From Clostridia bacterium (GTDB lineage: Bacteria > Bacillota > Clostridia > Oscillospirales > Acutalibacteraceae): 35,946 nucleotides of DNA. The stretch spans positions 1 through 35,946 of the forward strand of contig JAFXAK010000009.1 in assembly GCA_017517135.1 (NCBI GenBank), read 5' to 3'. The notes under the pieces were generated by a model. That model was not told where the DNA came from and did no database searches. It worked only from the letters and a program-made list of their open reading frames with translations. Each line of letters begins with the position of its first letter. The stretch's first letter is position 1. The translations under genes and the position numbers were made by a program. Of the stretch, positions 6,826 through 14,792 are shown in pieces.

Positions 6826-7458
6826 ATGCTTGATAACGGAAACGGTCTTATGTTTATGCCGGGGGAAGAGTGGAGAAGAGAGAGAAAGATGAAAACTCAT
6901 GCTCTTAATCAGAAATATAATTCTCTTACCGAATATGAGCCGGAAAAAAGAAAGGAAATCCTGCGAGAAATTCTCGGTGAGCTTAATGAAAATGTTACTC
7001 TGCAGGGACCTGTAACCTTTCATTACGGCATACATACAAAAATAGGCAAAAACATTTTTATCAATTTTAATTTCACCTGTCAGGACGATGCCGAGGTTGT
7101 TATCGGAGACGGCTGTGATTTCGGCCCGAATGTAACCATAACAACGGCGCTGCATCCTATGCTTGCTGATGAAAGACGGGCGCTTATGTGTCCCGACGGT
7201 GCGGAACGCCGTCTTTGCTATGCACTTCCGGTAAAAATCGGCAAAAATTGCTGGATAGGTGCAAATGTAACTATTCTTCCCGGTGTTACAATCGGGGACG
7301 GCTGTGTTATCGGTGCAGGCAGTGTTGTAAATCGCTCAATTCCCGAAAACTGTTTTGCAGCAGGAAATCCCTGCCGTGTTAAGCGCACTCTGACTGAAGC
7401 CGATTCAATGGAAAATAAGCCCGAAATACTCGGTGACTGTTCTGTGATTAAACGGTAA
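6826..7458 (+). CDS. Sugar O-acetyltransferase, LacA/maltose acetyltransferase type
   Basis: A 210-residue left-handed beta-helix enzyme of the galactoside/maltose acetyltransferase group, which moves acetyl from acetyl-CoA to the 6-hydroxyl of sugars. It has the N-terminal alpha-helical Mac region (about 12-60: RRERKMKTHALNQKYN), then hexapeptide repeats (IGKNIFIN, VVIGDGCDFGPNVTI, IGKNCWIGANVTILPGVTIGDGCVIGAGSVV). The catalytic histidine is H110 in TTALHPM, and the CoA-contacting AAGNPCRV is at 178-185. Although the frame is open to 6739, a GGGGTG before the ATG at 6826 and the promoter at 6764-6792 decide the start. It lies 40 bases before the GH127 gene; such acetyltransferases often accompany glycosidase operons and detoxify non-metabolisable sugars. 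Confidence 0.9.
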   Translation: MLDNGNGLMFMPGEEWRRERKMKTHALNQKYNSLTEYEPEKRKEILREILGELNENVTLQGPVTFHYGIHTKIGKNIFINFNFTCQDDAEVVIGDGCDFGPNVTITTALHPMLADERRALMCPDGAERRLCYALPVKIGKNCWIGANVTILPGVTIGDGCVIGAGSVVNRSIPENCFAAGNPCRVKRTLTEADSMENKPEILGDCSVIKR

Positions 7459-7498
7459 AATTATATTTATATATCATCTGAATATAGGGAGAAAAAAT

Positions 7499-9310
7499 AT
7501 GAGTAAGTGGCTCTTTTTTACAACAGATGAAATAAAGCCTCTCGGGTGGCTGAGAAGACAGCTTGAAATTCAGGCTGAGGGACTTTCGGGCAATCTTGAC
7601 AAGATGTGGCGCGATGTCCGTGACAGCGCGTGGATAGGTGGGGATGCTGAGGGCTGGGAGCGAGTGCCTTACTGGCTTGACGGCTTTATTCCCCTTGCAT
7701 ATCTTCTTGAAAACGAGGATATGATAAACAGAGCTAAAAAATATATATATGATATCATATCCTTTCAGAAGGCAGACGGCTGGATTTGTCCGTGTACCGA
7801 TGAGGAGCGAAAGGAATATGACACCTGGGCGGTGCTTCTTATTTCAAAGGTGCTGACGGTCTATTACGAATGCTCAAAGGACGAAAAAATCCCGCCCGTA
7901 ATTCACAGTATGCTTAAAAATTACTATGATTTACTCTCCTCGGGAGAGATTAAGCTTTTCAACTGGGGCGAATACCGTTGGTTTGAGGGCTTTATCGCAA
8001 TCAATTTCCTTTGGAAAAGACAGCCTGAAAGCTGGCTTCGTGAGCTGGCAGAAATTCTTAAAAATCAGGGTGCGGACTACGAAAAAGCCGCCCATCTCTG
8101 GGAAAGACCTCTCAACAGATGGCGGTTTGACACACATATTGTAAATCTCGGAATGATGCTCAAAAGTGAGGCTGTTTCCTATTCGCTTCTGAATGAGGAA
8201 TACACCGACAAGGCAGAGAGACTGCACGCTCTTCTCGAAAAATACAACTCAACCCCCGTGGGACTTTTCACAGGGGACGAGTGTCTTTCGGGACTTAGCC
8301 CCATTCAGGGAACGGAGCTTTGTGCCGTTGTTGAGCAGATGTATTCATACGAAATCCTGTTTGCCGAAACGGGAGATAAAAAGTGGGCTGAAAGGCTTGA
8401 AAAGCTTGCCTTCAATGCACTTCCCGCAACAATAAGCGACGATATGTGGACACATCAGTATGTACAGATGAGCAATCAGATAGCCTGTCAGAAGTTTCCG
8501 GGCAAGTCGCTTTTCAGAACAAACGGCCCCGAGGCTCATTTATTCGGACTTGAGCCTAATTTCGGTTGCTGTACTGCAAATTTCAATCAGGGCTGGCCTA
8601 AATTCGCTCTTTCTGCTTTTATGTATAATGAAAATACAGTCATAAATACCGTCCCCGTCCCCTGCGAATTGAATGCGGACGGTAAGAAAATCAGACTTGA
8701 AACCGAGTATCCCTTCAGAAATACATTCCGATATTTTATTGAAGCAGACGAGGACTTTATCTTTGTTATCCGTATACCCTCTTTCGCAAAGGATATAAAG
8801 GTAAACGGTGAAAATGTAAGCACCGACGGGCTTTCATTTGAAATTGCAAAGGGTGAAAAAAGGGAGATTTCCGTTTCCTTTGAAACAGAAATCCGCTTTG
8901 AAAAAAGACCATACGGCTTAAATTTCGTAAGCAAGGGCTCTCTTGTTTTCTCGGTGCCTGTAAAGCACGAAAAAATTATGCACGAATATGTAAAAGACAA
9001 TGTTGAACGCAGATTTCCGTATTGTGACTATGAGCTTGTCCCTGTTTCGGACTGGAATTATGCTTATGTAAACTCTCAGCCTGAGGCAATTGAAAGGGAA
9101 GCAGACAGAATTCCGTTCTCGTCGGAGAATCCTCCTGTTGTAATCAAGGCAGAGGTCAGAAAAATTGACTGGGGCTTTGAGGACGGCTATGATACCGTAT
9201 GTGCAAAGCTGCCCCTGAGTACCGAAGCTATCAGCGAAAAAGAAGAAATTTTACTCTATCCCTACGGCTGTGCAAAGCTGAGAATGACCGAGCTGCCGAT
9301 TGTTGAATGA
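7499..9310 (+). CDS. GH127-family beta-L-arabinofuranosidase-like glycoside hydrolase
   Basis: A 603-residue protein of the family formerly called DUF1680 (PF07944; GH127 and relatives), whose characterised members remove terminal beta-L-arabinofuranose from hydroxyproline-linked or plant-wall arabinans. The (alpha/alpha)6-barrel covers roughly residues 10-380. The metal/cysteine site of the family is present: E273-x-C275 in GTELCAV and the paired C357-C358 in FGCCTANFNQGWPK, equivalent to the zinc-binding Glu and three Cys with the catalytic nucleophilic Cys of the Bifidobacterium enzyme. The C-terminal third is beta-rich. No signal peptide, so it acts in the cytoplasm on imported oligosaccharides. 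AGGGAG lies 9 bases before the ATG. It follows the acetyltransferase closely. A second copy of its last about 24 codons occurs at 10.92-10.99 kb. Exact substrate is uncertain because the PF07944 superfamily is broad. Confidence 0.87.
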   Translation: MSKWLFFTTDEIKPLGWLRRQLEIQAEGLSGNLDKMWRDVRDSAWIGGDAEGWERVPYWLDGFIPLAYLLENEDMINRAKKYIYDIISFQKADGWICPCTDEERKEYDTWAVLLISKVLTVYYECSKDEKIPPVIHSMLKNYYDLLSSGEIKLFNWGEYRWFEGFIAINFLWKRQPESWLRELAEILKNQGADYEKAAHLWERPLNRWRFDTHIVNLGMMLKSEAVSYSLLNEEYTDKAERLHALLEKYNSTPVGLFTGDECLSGLSPIQGTELCAVVEQMYSYEILFAETGDKKWAERLEKLAFNALPATISDDMWTHQYVQMSNQIACQKFPGKSLFRTNGPEAHLFGLEPNFGCCTANFNQGWPKFALSAFMYNENTVINTVPVPCELNADGKKIRLETEYPFRNTFRYFIEADEDFIFVIRIPSFAKDIKVNGENVSTDGLSFEIAKGEKREISVSFETEIRFEKRPYGLNFVSKGSLVFSVPVKHEKIMHEYVKDNVERRFPYCDYELVPVSDWNYAYVNSQPEAIEREADRIPFSSENPPVVIKAEVRKIDWGFEDGYDTVCAKLPLSTEAISEKEEILLYPYGCAKLRMTELPIVE

Positions 9311-9368
9311 TATTTTTTTACCGTTTTTTGTCTGATACTTTTGATATCTTAACAGAGGTGAATTTTTT

Positions 9369-10853
9369 GTGAAGAAAAAAATAATATTACTCCTGAGTAT
9401 TTTTGTTGTTGCTACGGCTGCACTTTTCGGTGCATTGTATTATAACGGTTATCTTGATATGGATACATACGAATATGATTCGTCTATATATAAATTTGAA
9501 GACGAATGGGTTTATTGTGTTTACAATGATACTGCGGAAATAAAAAGTTGCCGCAGGGTAGCAGGTACTCTGCTCGATATTCCCGAAACCTTGGGCGGAT
9601 ATCCTGTGACAAGTCTTGGTTGGGGTATTATCAATGACAAGCAGGCTGAAAGAATTACTGAAATCAATATTCCCGATACACTTCTTTATTTTAGTGATTT
9701 GAATTTTGTTAATACCCGTTGGTATGAAAATCAACCTGACGGTGTTGTTTATCTCAGACACATTGCTATGGGTATTAAAGGCGAGATTCCTGACGGAAAA
9801 CTGATAATTAAAGAAGGCACAAGAGTTATTGCCGGCAATGCCTTCAGAAATGAAAGTGCTATAGTTGAGCTGGTTTTGCCGTCAACACTTGAAATTATCG
9901 GTTTTGATGCTTTCAGAGCATGCGATAATCTTAAAAAAATTAATATTCCCGACAATGTAAAAGAGATAAATTCCTGTGCATTTTATGAAAGTGCAGAGCT
10001 TGAAGTGATTGAAACGAGTAACACCGTTGCAAGAATCAGCAGCTCGGCTTTTATGGGCACAAAGTGGAGTTCTCAGCACAACGGAGATTTTGTTTCTCTG
10101 TGCGGAAACCTTTTGCTGTATACAAAGTATGAGAATGACGGACAGGATATCTATATCGAAGATTCAATAAGAGCTATCGGTGATTTTGCTTTTGAGCTTA
10201 GTGAAAATATGGGTGTAATTCATATCCCTGAAGGCTGTACTGATATCAGCGAATGGGCATTTCAGAATTCATCCTTTAAGGGCTTTAGTGTTGATGAGAA
10301 TAACACTTCTTATGTGACAGACGAACAGGGAAATCTTTATTTAAAAGACAAAACCAAGCTCATAAGATACGCAGCACTTAATGAAAACACAGAGTTTACC
10401 GTTCCCGATAGTGTAACCTACATTGCAGATGAAGCTTTTTCAAATGCTGAATATCTTGAAAAAATAGTAATTCACGGTAAGGTAGAGCATATCGGTACAG
10501 ATGCATTTTATAAAACCACGGCACTTGAAAATATTGTTGTTTCCGAGGATAACGGTATGTATAAGAGTGTAGACGGTGTTTTGTTTGATAAGGATATGAC
10601 TATGCTTCTCTGCTATACAAACGGACACGACAGAAAGAGCTATGCAATTCCCGACGGTGTCAGAGAGGTTGACGATTGGGCATTTGCACATTGTGAAGCA
10701 ATTGAAGAAATTGTGATTCCCGATTCTGTTGAAAGAATAGGCTCAATTATCAGTTGTAAAAATATGAATTACAGCGGTCTTAATAGCGACAGAGAGGAGT
10801 TTGTTTCGGATATATATCTCCAAAACTGCGGTGTTGACTATATTGACGAATAA
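9369..10853 (+). CDS. BspA-type leucine-rich repeat (LRR_5) protein, membrane-anchored or secreted
   Basis: A 494-residue protein starting at a GTG with GAGGTG at 9355-9360. Residues 1-25 (KKKIILLLSIFVVATAALFGAL) form a signal peptide or anchor, without a clear lipobox cysteine. The rest consists of LRR_5 repeats with the recurring pattern IPDxVxxIxxxAFxxxxxLxxI: for example INIPDNVKEINSCAFYES, IHIPEGCTDISEWAFQN, FTVPDSVTYIADEAF and IVIPDSVERIG. Such proteins are displayed outside the cell and bind host or polymer ligands. The repeats are interrupted by spacers with the pattern SVDGVLFDKDMTMLLCYTNG, also typical of this family. It lies 58 bases after the GH127 gene and is probably its third operon member, but the GH127 tail behind it shows that this spot has been rearranged. 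It lacks the Cys/His tail of the larger LRR protein at 23651. Confidence 0.88.
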   Translation: MKKKIILLLSIFVVATAALFGALYYNGYLDMDTYEYDSSIYKFEDEWVYCVYNDTAEIKSCRRVAGTLLDIPETLGGYPVTSLGWGIINDKQAERITEINIPDTLLYFSDLNFVNTRWYENQPDGVVYLRHIAMGIKGEIPDGKLIIKEGTRVIAGNAFRNESAIVELVLPSTLEIIGFDAFRACDNLKKINIPDNVKEINSCAFYESAELEVIETSNTVARISSSAFMGTKWSSQHNGDFVSLCGNLLLYTKYENDGQDIYIEDSIRAIGDFAFELSENMGVIHIPEGCTDISEWAFQNSSFKGFSVDENNTSYVTDEQGNLYLKDKTKLIRYAALNENTEFTVPDSVTYIADEAFSNAEYLEKIVIHGKVEHIGTDAFYKTTALENIVVSEDNGMYKSVDGVLFDKDMTMLLCYTNGHDRKSYAIPDGVREVDDWAFAHCEAIEEIVIPDSVERIGSIISCKNMNYSGLNSDREEFVSDIYLQNCGVDYIDE

Positions 10854-10915
10854 TTAAAGTGTGGATTGAAAAGAGATACTTTATCAGAAAAATAATTATG
10901 CAACACGGTTCGGTA

Positions 10916-10987
10916 AAAAAAGAAAATCTGCTCTACCCCTACGGCTGTGCAAAATTGAGAATGACCGAGCTGCCGATTGTTGAGTGA
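10916..10987 (+). pseudogene. Remnant of a second GH127 gene (last about 24 codons)
   Basis: The frame ending at TGA 10985-10987 reads KKENLLYPYGCAKLRMTELPIVE, against EKEEILLYPYGCAKLRMTELPIVE at the end of the intact GH127 gene. Over the last 57 bases I count four differences, all silent (for example AAGCTG against AAATTG). Beyond the stop the two sequences diverge at once. This is therefore the 3' end of a diverged GH127 paralogue rather than a fresh duplication; the rest of that gene is gone, with the LRR gene now in between. Confidence 0.85.
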
Positions 10988-11029
10988 TGCTTTTCAACTC
11001 TTAGTGGAATGTAATCATTGAGACGGTTA

Positions 11030-11058
11030 TTGAGTGACATATAAATATCCTTTATAAT
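11030..11058 (+). promoter_or_regulatory. Promoter of the XRE/TPR-like regulator
   Basis: TTGAGT (11030-11035), a 17-base spacer and a perfect TATAAT (11053-11058), 30 bases ahead of the start codon. Confidence 0.65.
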
Positions 11059-11088
11059 AACAGTAAATTATGTACGGAGGGTAATAAT

Positions 11089-11868
11089 ATGGTGCTGTCA
11101 TTGGGTGCGAATATAAAAAGATTTCGTCTTGAAAGAGGACTTACTCAGGAGGAGGTTGCAAATCACCTCGGGATTTCATTTCAGTCAATAAGCAAGTGGG
11201 AGAGGGGAGAGAGCTATCCCGATATAGAGCTGCTGCCCGTGTTGTCAAACTATTTCGGTGTGAATGTTGATGAATTGCTCGGTGTGAGTGAGCCGTCAAA
11301 GAAAGAAAAGTATGATGATATAAACAACCGTTGGAAACTCAACAACAAAAGCGGTCAGCATAATGAAAATGTGTGTCTTATGCGCGAGGCTCTGAGGCTG
11401 TTCCCGAATGATGCTCTGCTTCTCGTTCAGCTCTCAACATCTCTGGAAAAGCTTGACGGTACGCCAAAGGAAAAGGAAAATTATCTCAGAGAGTCCATAG
11501 CCGTTCAGGAGCAGATTATAAATTACTGCCCCGACTGCGAGGTCAGAGGTGCCACGCTTTATAACATCTGCTTTGCATATTGGCAAATCGGAGAGAAAGA
11601 AAAGGCAATTGAACAGGCAAAGAAGCTGCCTAATCTCTATAAAGCAAGAGAAAATGCCCTTGTGCATTTTCTTGAGGGTGAGGAAAAAAGAGAAATTTCA
11701 AAAGAAGCTCTCACACCCCTTGCGTGGGGAATTGTACACCACCTCAATTCCTTGAGCGACACGGAAAACAATCCCGTATACCGCAAAAAAGCAAAGCAGA
11801 TTATTGATATTCTTTTTGATGAAAAGGATGAGTTTATCAGTAAAATGTATGAAAGCCTTGATGAATAA
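11089..11868 (+). CDS. XRE-family transcriptional regulator with TPR-like C-terminal domain
   Basis: A 259-residue protein. Residues 6-62 are a complete XRE helix-turn-helix (IKRFRLERGLTQEEVANHLG, then SFQSISKWERGESYPDIELL), which binds operator DNA. The C-terminal about 170 residues are helical with a tetratricopeptide-like layout (ALRLFPNDALLLVQLSTSLEKL, LYNICFAYWQIGEKEKAIEQAKKL), which usually senses a peptide or protein partner or drives dimerisation. CGGAGGG lies 8 bases before the ATG, with a near-consensus promoter upstream and a terminator just after the stop, so it is a single-gene unit. Its targets are not visible; the neighbouring esterase/kinase pair is a possible one. Confidence 0.88.
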   Translation: MVLSLGANIKRFRLERGLTQEEVANHLGISFQSISKWERGESYPDIELLPVLSNYFGVNVDELLGVSEPSKKEKYDDINNRWKLNNKSGQHNENVCLMREALRLFPNDALLLVQLSTSLEKLDGTPKEKENYLRESIAVQEQIINYCPDCEVRGATLYNICFAYWQIGEKEKAIEQAKKLPNLYKARENALVHFLEGEEKREISKEALTPLAWGIVHHLNSLSDTENNPVYRKKAKQIIDILFDEKDEFISKMYESLDE

Positions 11869-11878
11869 AAAATTGACG

Positions 11879-11912
11879 AGCCGCTCTTACAGGGCGGCTT
11901 TCTGACTTTAAT
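11879..11912 (+). terminator. Terminator of the XRE/TPR-like regulator
   Basis: A 9-bp stem AGCCGCTCT/AGGGCGGCT (11879-11887 with 11891-11899; one G-T pair) with a TAC loop, then TTCTGACTTT. It begins 10 bases past the stop codon. The T tract is broken, so efficiency may be moderate. Confidence 0.6.
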
Positions 11913-11960
11913 GTGTAAGATGCAAGTTGTTTTTTTTGATGAATCCAACGACCTGCACCT

Positions 11961-11996
11961 GTAGGGGACGAAACTTTTGTGGGAATCGTCCCCTAC
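11961..11996. repeat. GTAGGGGACG-type dispersed hairpin
   Basis: Perfect 11-bp arms (11961-11971 and 11986-11996) enclose a 14-base loop. A related hairpin with the same GTAGGGGACG start lies at 14036-14060. It has no T tract and no obvious coding role. The rest of the 270-base gap holds a terminator and a promoter, but no gene. Confidence 0.5.
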
Positions 11997-12086
11997 CGTG
12001 ACGAAGAGGTAAACGCTGACGAAGACGGAAATTTTGCAGCAGGATTTATATACCTTTCGATTTTTAAATTGAAAAATTCATAATTG

Positions 12087-12115
12087 TTGAAATTGAAAAA
12101 ATCTTATGTTAATAT
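12087..12115 (+). promoter_or_regulatory. Promoter of the esterase/kinase pair
   Basis: TTGAAA (12087-12092), a 17-base spacer and TAATAT (12110-12115), 23 bases before the GTG start at 12139. Confidence 0.45.
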
Positions 12116-12138
12116 AAATCTGAAAGAGGGTGAGAAAA

Positions 12139-13071
12139 GTGCAGTCTTTGGTTTCTAAAATTTTTATGTCTTCTCTGCGTATGGTGTTCCATTCGCCATT
12201 GTCGGACTCCTCGAAGCTTTCCGATAATGCGGCGAAGCTTACGAAAGATAAGAAATCTCGCTATAAGCCGTCGGGGAATTTTACATATACGAAGCATACT
12301 GCCGAAAATGTGAAATACGAAAGGCTTGTAAACAAAAACTGTAACACTCATAAGGTAATACTGATGATTCACGGCGGCGGATTTAAAATTGAACTGAATG
12401 ATTTTTACCGTCGGCTTGCAGAGAAATACAGTAATATGTTCTGTGGGGCAACCGTGATAAATGCAGACTACGGCAGATTTCCCGAGCACAGACTACCGTC
12501 ACAGATGCACGATGTGGTTAAAATATATCTGCATATGTTAAAAGAGGGAATAAGCAATCGGGATATTGTTGTTATAGGCGACAGCGCCGGGGCAACGCTC
12601 GCTCTTACCTTTTCGTTGTGGCTCAGGGATAATAATTTTCCTCTGCCGGGGCACATTGTCTGCTTTTCTTTGTGGGCGGATGCCACCTCAAGCGGTGACA
12701 GCCGAATTACAAATGCATACACCGATCCCTTTTACGGAATTGCAAAGCATAAAAAATTAGAAGACAATCTGCATCTTCTGAGAAGAATATCAAAATATGT
12801 TCTGGATGTTGACAGAACATCACCCTATATTTCACCCCTGTTCGGCAGCTTTGAAGCCTTCGGGAAGGTCACATTGATTTGCGGTACGGCAGAGCTTGAT
12901 GAGAGCGATTCGGACAGAGTGTTTGAAAAAATGAAAAATGCAGGGGTTGATGTCCGGCTTCATAAATTCGAGGGAATGTGCCATTGCTTTCAGCTTTTTT
13001 CATTCTTACCCGAAAGCAAAAGGGCTTATAATATTGTAAAGGAAAGGATAATGCAAAATGAAAATTCTTGA
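12139..13071 (+). CDS. Alpha/beta hydrolase fold-3 esterase/lipase
   Basis: A 310-residue hormone-sensitive-lipase-type hydrolase (PF07859). The oxyanion-hole motif HGGG is at 78-81, the nucleophile elbow GDSAG places the catalytic serine at S149, and the likely acid and base are D254 (AELDESDS) and H282 (GMCHCF). No signal peptide is seen, so it acts inside the cell on a short-chain ester. Two GTG codons compete; AGAGGG directly abuts the first (12130), while the second (12139) is at normal distance, so I take 12139. The stop overlaps the next gene by 14 bases, which couples translation of the two. The partner is an APH-type kinase, so the pair may deacylate and phosphorylate a common small molecule. 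That link is inference. Confidence 0.88.
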   Translation: MQSLVSKIFMSSLRMVFHSPLSDSSKLSDNAAKLTKDKKSRYKPSGNFTYTKHTAENVKYERLVNKNCNTHKVILMIHGGGFKIELNDFYRRLAEKYSNMFCGATVINADYGRFPEHRLPSQMHDVVKIYLHMLKEGISNRDIVVIGDSAGATLALTFSLWLRDNNFPLPGHIVCFSLWADATSSGDSRITNAYTDPFYGIAKHKKLEDNLHLLRRISKYVLDVDRTSPYISPLFGSFEAFGKVTLICGTAELDESDSDRVFEKMKNAGVDVRLHKFEGMCHCFQLFSFLPESKRAYNIVKERIMQNENS

Positions 13072-13999
13072 TAACTCGGATAAACATTTGTTGCCGATTT
13101 TACCTGATATTATCTGTGAAAAGCTCGGAAAAAAAGCCGAAAGTATTAAGTTTATCGGCGGCGGCAGCTTCGGCAGAGTATACAAGGGAGTACTTTCCGA
13201 TTCGCAGACTATAGCCGTCAAGGCATACAGAGTGCAAGGCTCTCAATATGAGGAAGCCGAACAGCTGAAAATACTGTCCGAAAATACTGCTGTCAGAATG
13301 CCCGAGGTGCTGTTTACCTATGAGGATGACAACACGGCAATTCTTGCTATGAGTTTTGTTGACGGACAAAATGTGCTCAATCCCGTATTTTTGCTCAAAG
13401 CCAAGGAGCAGAAACAAAAATTTGCCGAGGATGTAATTTCGGGAATGCTCGGCTGGCACTCGGTTACAAATAACAAATTCGGTGCATTGTCAGAGCCTGT
13501 TTACGACAGCTGGTATGAGTATTACAAAACAGAAAAGCAACAGCCCTGGCTTAAAGCCCTGAAAGAGCTGTCCGACAACGGAAAATTCAGCAAGAAAAGT
13601 ATGCAATTGCTTAACGATGCCACAGAGCTTTTCAACAGTCTGCCCGAGGAAAAGCGAGAAGCGGTGCTTATTCACGCTGACCTTAACATAATGAACATAA
13701 TGGCAGACAGTAAAACGCTTGAGCTTACTGCTTTTATCGATCCCTGCGGAAGTATATGGGCAGACAGAGAATACGATCTGTTCCAGCTTCGCAATATGTG
13801 GGGCGATGCATACTTTCTGTATGAAACCTATAAGAAAAAATGTCCTTTGTCCGAATACACAGATTTCAGAGTAGCCTACTATGCCTCTATGCACGAAGCC
13901 GCAATGCGACTTAAAGGCGGACTTATAATGCCCTTGTGGGAGATACTTAACAACGCAAGGCTTAAAAAGGAAATGAAAAAGCTGAAAGAAAAGATATAA
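13058..13999 (+). CDS. APH/choline-kinase-like small-molecule phosphotransferase
   Basis: A 313-residue protein of the aminoglycoside phosphotransferase family (PF01636), which uses ATP to phosphorylate a hydroxyl of a small molecule. Visible parts are the glycine-rich loop GGGSFGRVYKG (34-44), the ATP-binding lysine in AVKAY (K55), the catalytic loop HADLNIMN (206-213, catalytic D208) and the metal-binding aspartate in FIDPCGS (D228). Its start lies within the last codons of the esterase gene, with AAAGGA upstream. Family members include antibiotic resistance enzymes but also fructosamine, choline and homoserine kinases, so drug resistance is not implied. The last helix is basic and lysine-rich. 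A direct repeat begins 8 bases after the stop. Confidence 0.87.
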   Translation: MKILDNSDKHLLPILPDIICEKLGKKAESIKFIGGGSFGRVYKGVLSDSQTIAVKAYRVQGSQYEEAEQLKILSENTAVRMPEVLFTYEDDNTAILAMSFVDGQNVLNPVFLLKAKEQKQKFAEDVISGMLGWHSVTNNKFGALSEPVYDSWYEYYKTEKQQPWLKALKELSDNGKFSKKSMQLLNDATELFNSLPEEKREAVLIHADLNIMNIMADSKTLELTAFIDPCGSIWADREYDLFQLRNMWGDAYFLYETYKKKCPLSEYTDFRVAYYASMHEAAMRLKGGLIMPLWEILNNARLKKEMKKLKEKI

Positions 14000-14006
14000 C
14001 TTTCAG

Positions 14007-14029
14007 TTTTTCGCAAAACCAAAGGTCTG
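14007..14029 (+). repeat. 23-bp direct repeat, left copy
   Basis: The 23 bases starting TTTTTCGCAAAACC recur without a mismatch at 14793-14815, in the same orientation. Each copy begins 8-16 bases after a stop codon (the kinase here, the XRE membrane protein there). The 786-base interval from one copy to the next holds exactly one gene with its promoter. Confidence 0.8.
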
Positions 14030-14035
14030 TAATGG

Positions 14036-14060
14036 TAGGGGACGCTGCTCACAGCGTCCC
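14036..14060. repeat. GTAGGGGACG-type dispersed hairpin, second copy
   Basis: A perfect 9-bp stem (14039-14047 with 14052-14060) with a CTCA loop, in the same sequence family as the hairpin at 11961-11996. It directly follows the left 23-bp repeat. The inverted half CCCTACC follows the right 23-bp repeat at 14818-14824. Confidence 0.5.
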
Positions 14061-14172
14061 GCTTGAGGGGAATTCTAACTTTTTATAACCGATTTATTGT
14101 TTGCGGAAAATAAATGTGCACAACGAAAAATTACCCTCCCATTATAACTGTAATTTCCGTCAATGTTAATAT

Positions 14173-14229
14173 CCGTTGCTTGAGGCAACGGCTGTAAGTG
14201 TGTACAATATTAATACAATACACTTACAG
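14173..14229 (+). promoter_or_regulatory. Promoter embedded in a palindromic operator, upstream of the XRE membrane gene
   Basis: TTGAGG (14180-14185), a 17-base spacer and TACAAT (14203-14208) form a promoter. Perfect 10-bp inverted repeats CTGTAAGTGT (14192-14201) and its complement (14220-14229) flank the -10 box, and the right arm overlaps the GGAGG ribosome binding site. A further 7-bp hairpin (14173-14179 with 14185-14191) covers the -35 box. This arrangement fits autorepression by the encoded XRE protein. Confidence 0.65.
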
Positions 14230-14240
14230 GAGGTAAAAAA

Positions 14241-14777
14241 ATGCTGAATGAAAACATAAAAAATCTTCGCAAGGCAAAAGGACTTTCTCAGGAGGAGCTT
14301 GCGATAAAATTAAATGTGGTACGGCAGACGGTATCAAAATGGGAAAAGGGCTTGTCCGTTCCCGACTGTGAAATGCTGATAAGACTTGCCGAGGTGCTCG
14401 AAACCCCAGTTAATGTACTCCTTGATAAAACAGTTGAGTCGGAGGACACCTCGGAGATTAAAATTATTGCAAATAAGCTGGAAATTGTAAATGAACAGAT
14501 AGCAGAATATAATGAAAACCGCCGTAAAAAATACAAGGCGGTCAGCATTATCATTTTTGTTATTGCAATATGTGTTTTAATTAAAGAATTGATTGGATTT
14601 GTGCCTTTGTTAACCGTGCTGAATGCCGTTGATGAGAATACCGCAATCATAGGCGGTGCCGACGGCCCCACAGCCATTCTCGTTGCAAGCACGGCAGTCA
14701 AATTTCTGCCCTTTATAATCACACTTGCCGTTGCGGTTGTAGCGTTAATCGGAATCTGCAAGAACCGAAAGAGATAA
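14241..14777 (+). CDS. XRE regulator fused to a two-helix membrane domain with a decarboxylase-like GGADGPTAI motif
   Basis: A 178-residue protein. Residues 5-62 are a full XRE helix-turn-helix (IKNLRKAKGLSQEELAIKL, VRQTVSKWEKGLSVPD). After a charged helical linker there are two membrane segments (about 99-128 and 154-173) separated by DENTAIIGGADGPTAILVAS. The GGADGPTAI stretch (138-146) matches the hallmark region of the beta subunits of sodium-translocating decarboxylases (oxaloacetate/glutaconyl-CoA type), but the rest of that roughly 400-residue transporter is absent. Ribosome binding site GGAGG lies 8 bases before the ATG. The gene sits alone between perfect 23-bp direct repeats with a palindromic promoter. 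A membrane-tethered regulator sensing an ion or potential is a guess; the function is unknown. Confidence 0.8.
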   Translation: MLNENIKNLRKAKGLSQEELAIKLNVVRQTVSKWEKGLSVPDCEMLIRLAEVLETPVNVLLDKTVESEDTSEIKIIANKLEIVNEQIAEYNENRRKKYKAVSIIIFVIAICVLIKELIGFVPLLTVLNAVDENTAIIGGADGPTAILVASTAVKFLPFIITLAVAVVALIGICKNRKR

Positions 14778-14792
14778 AGCTGTGAATTTCAA

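Noticed and set aside
9369-9760. Lipoprotein signal on the smaller LRR protein
   Set aside because: No cysteine occurs at the end of the hydrophobic N-terminal segment, so a lipobox cannot be supported.
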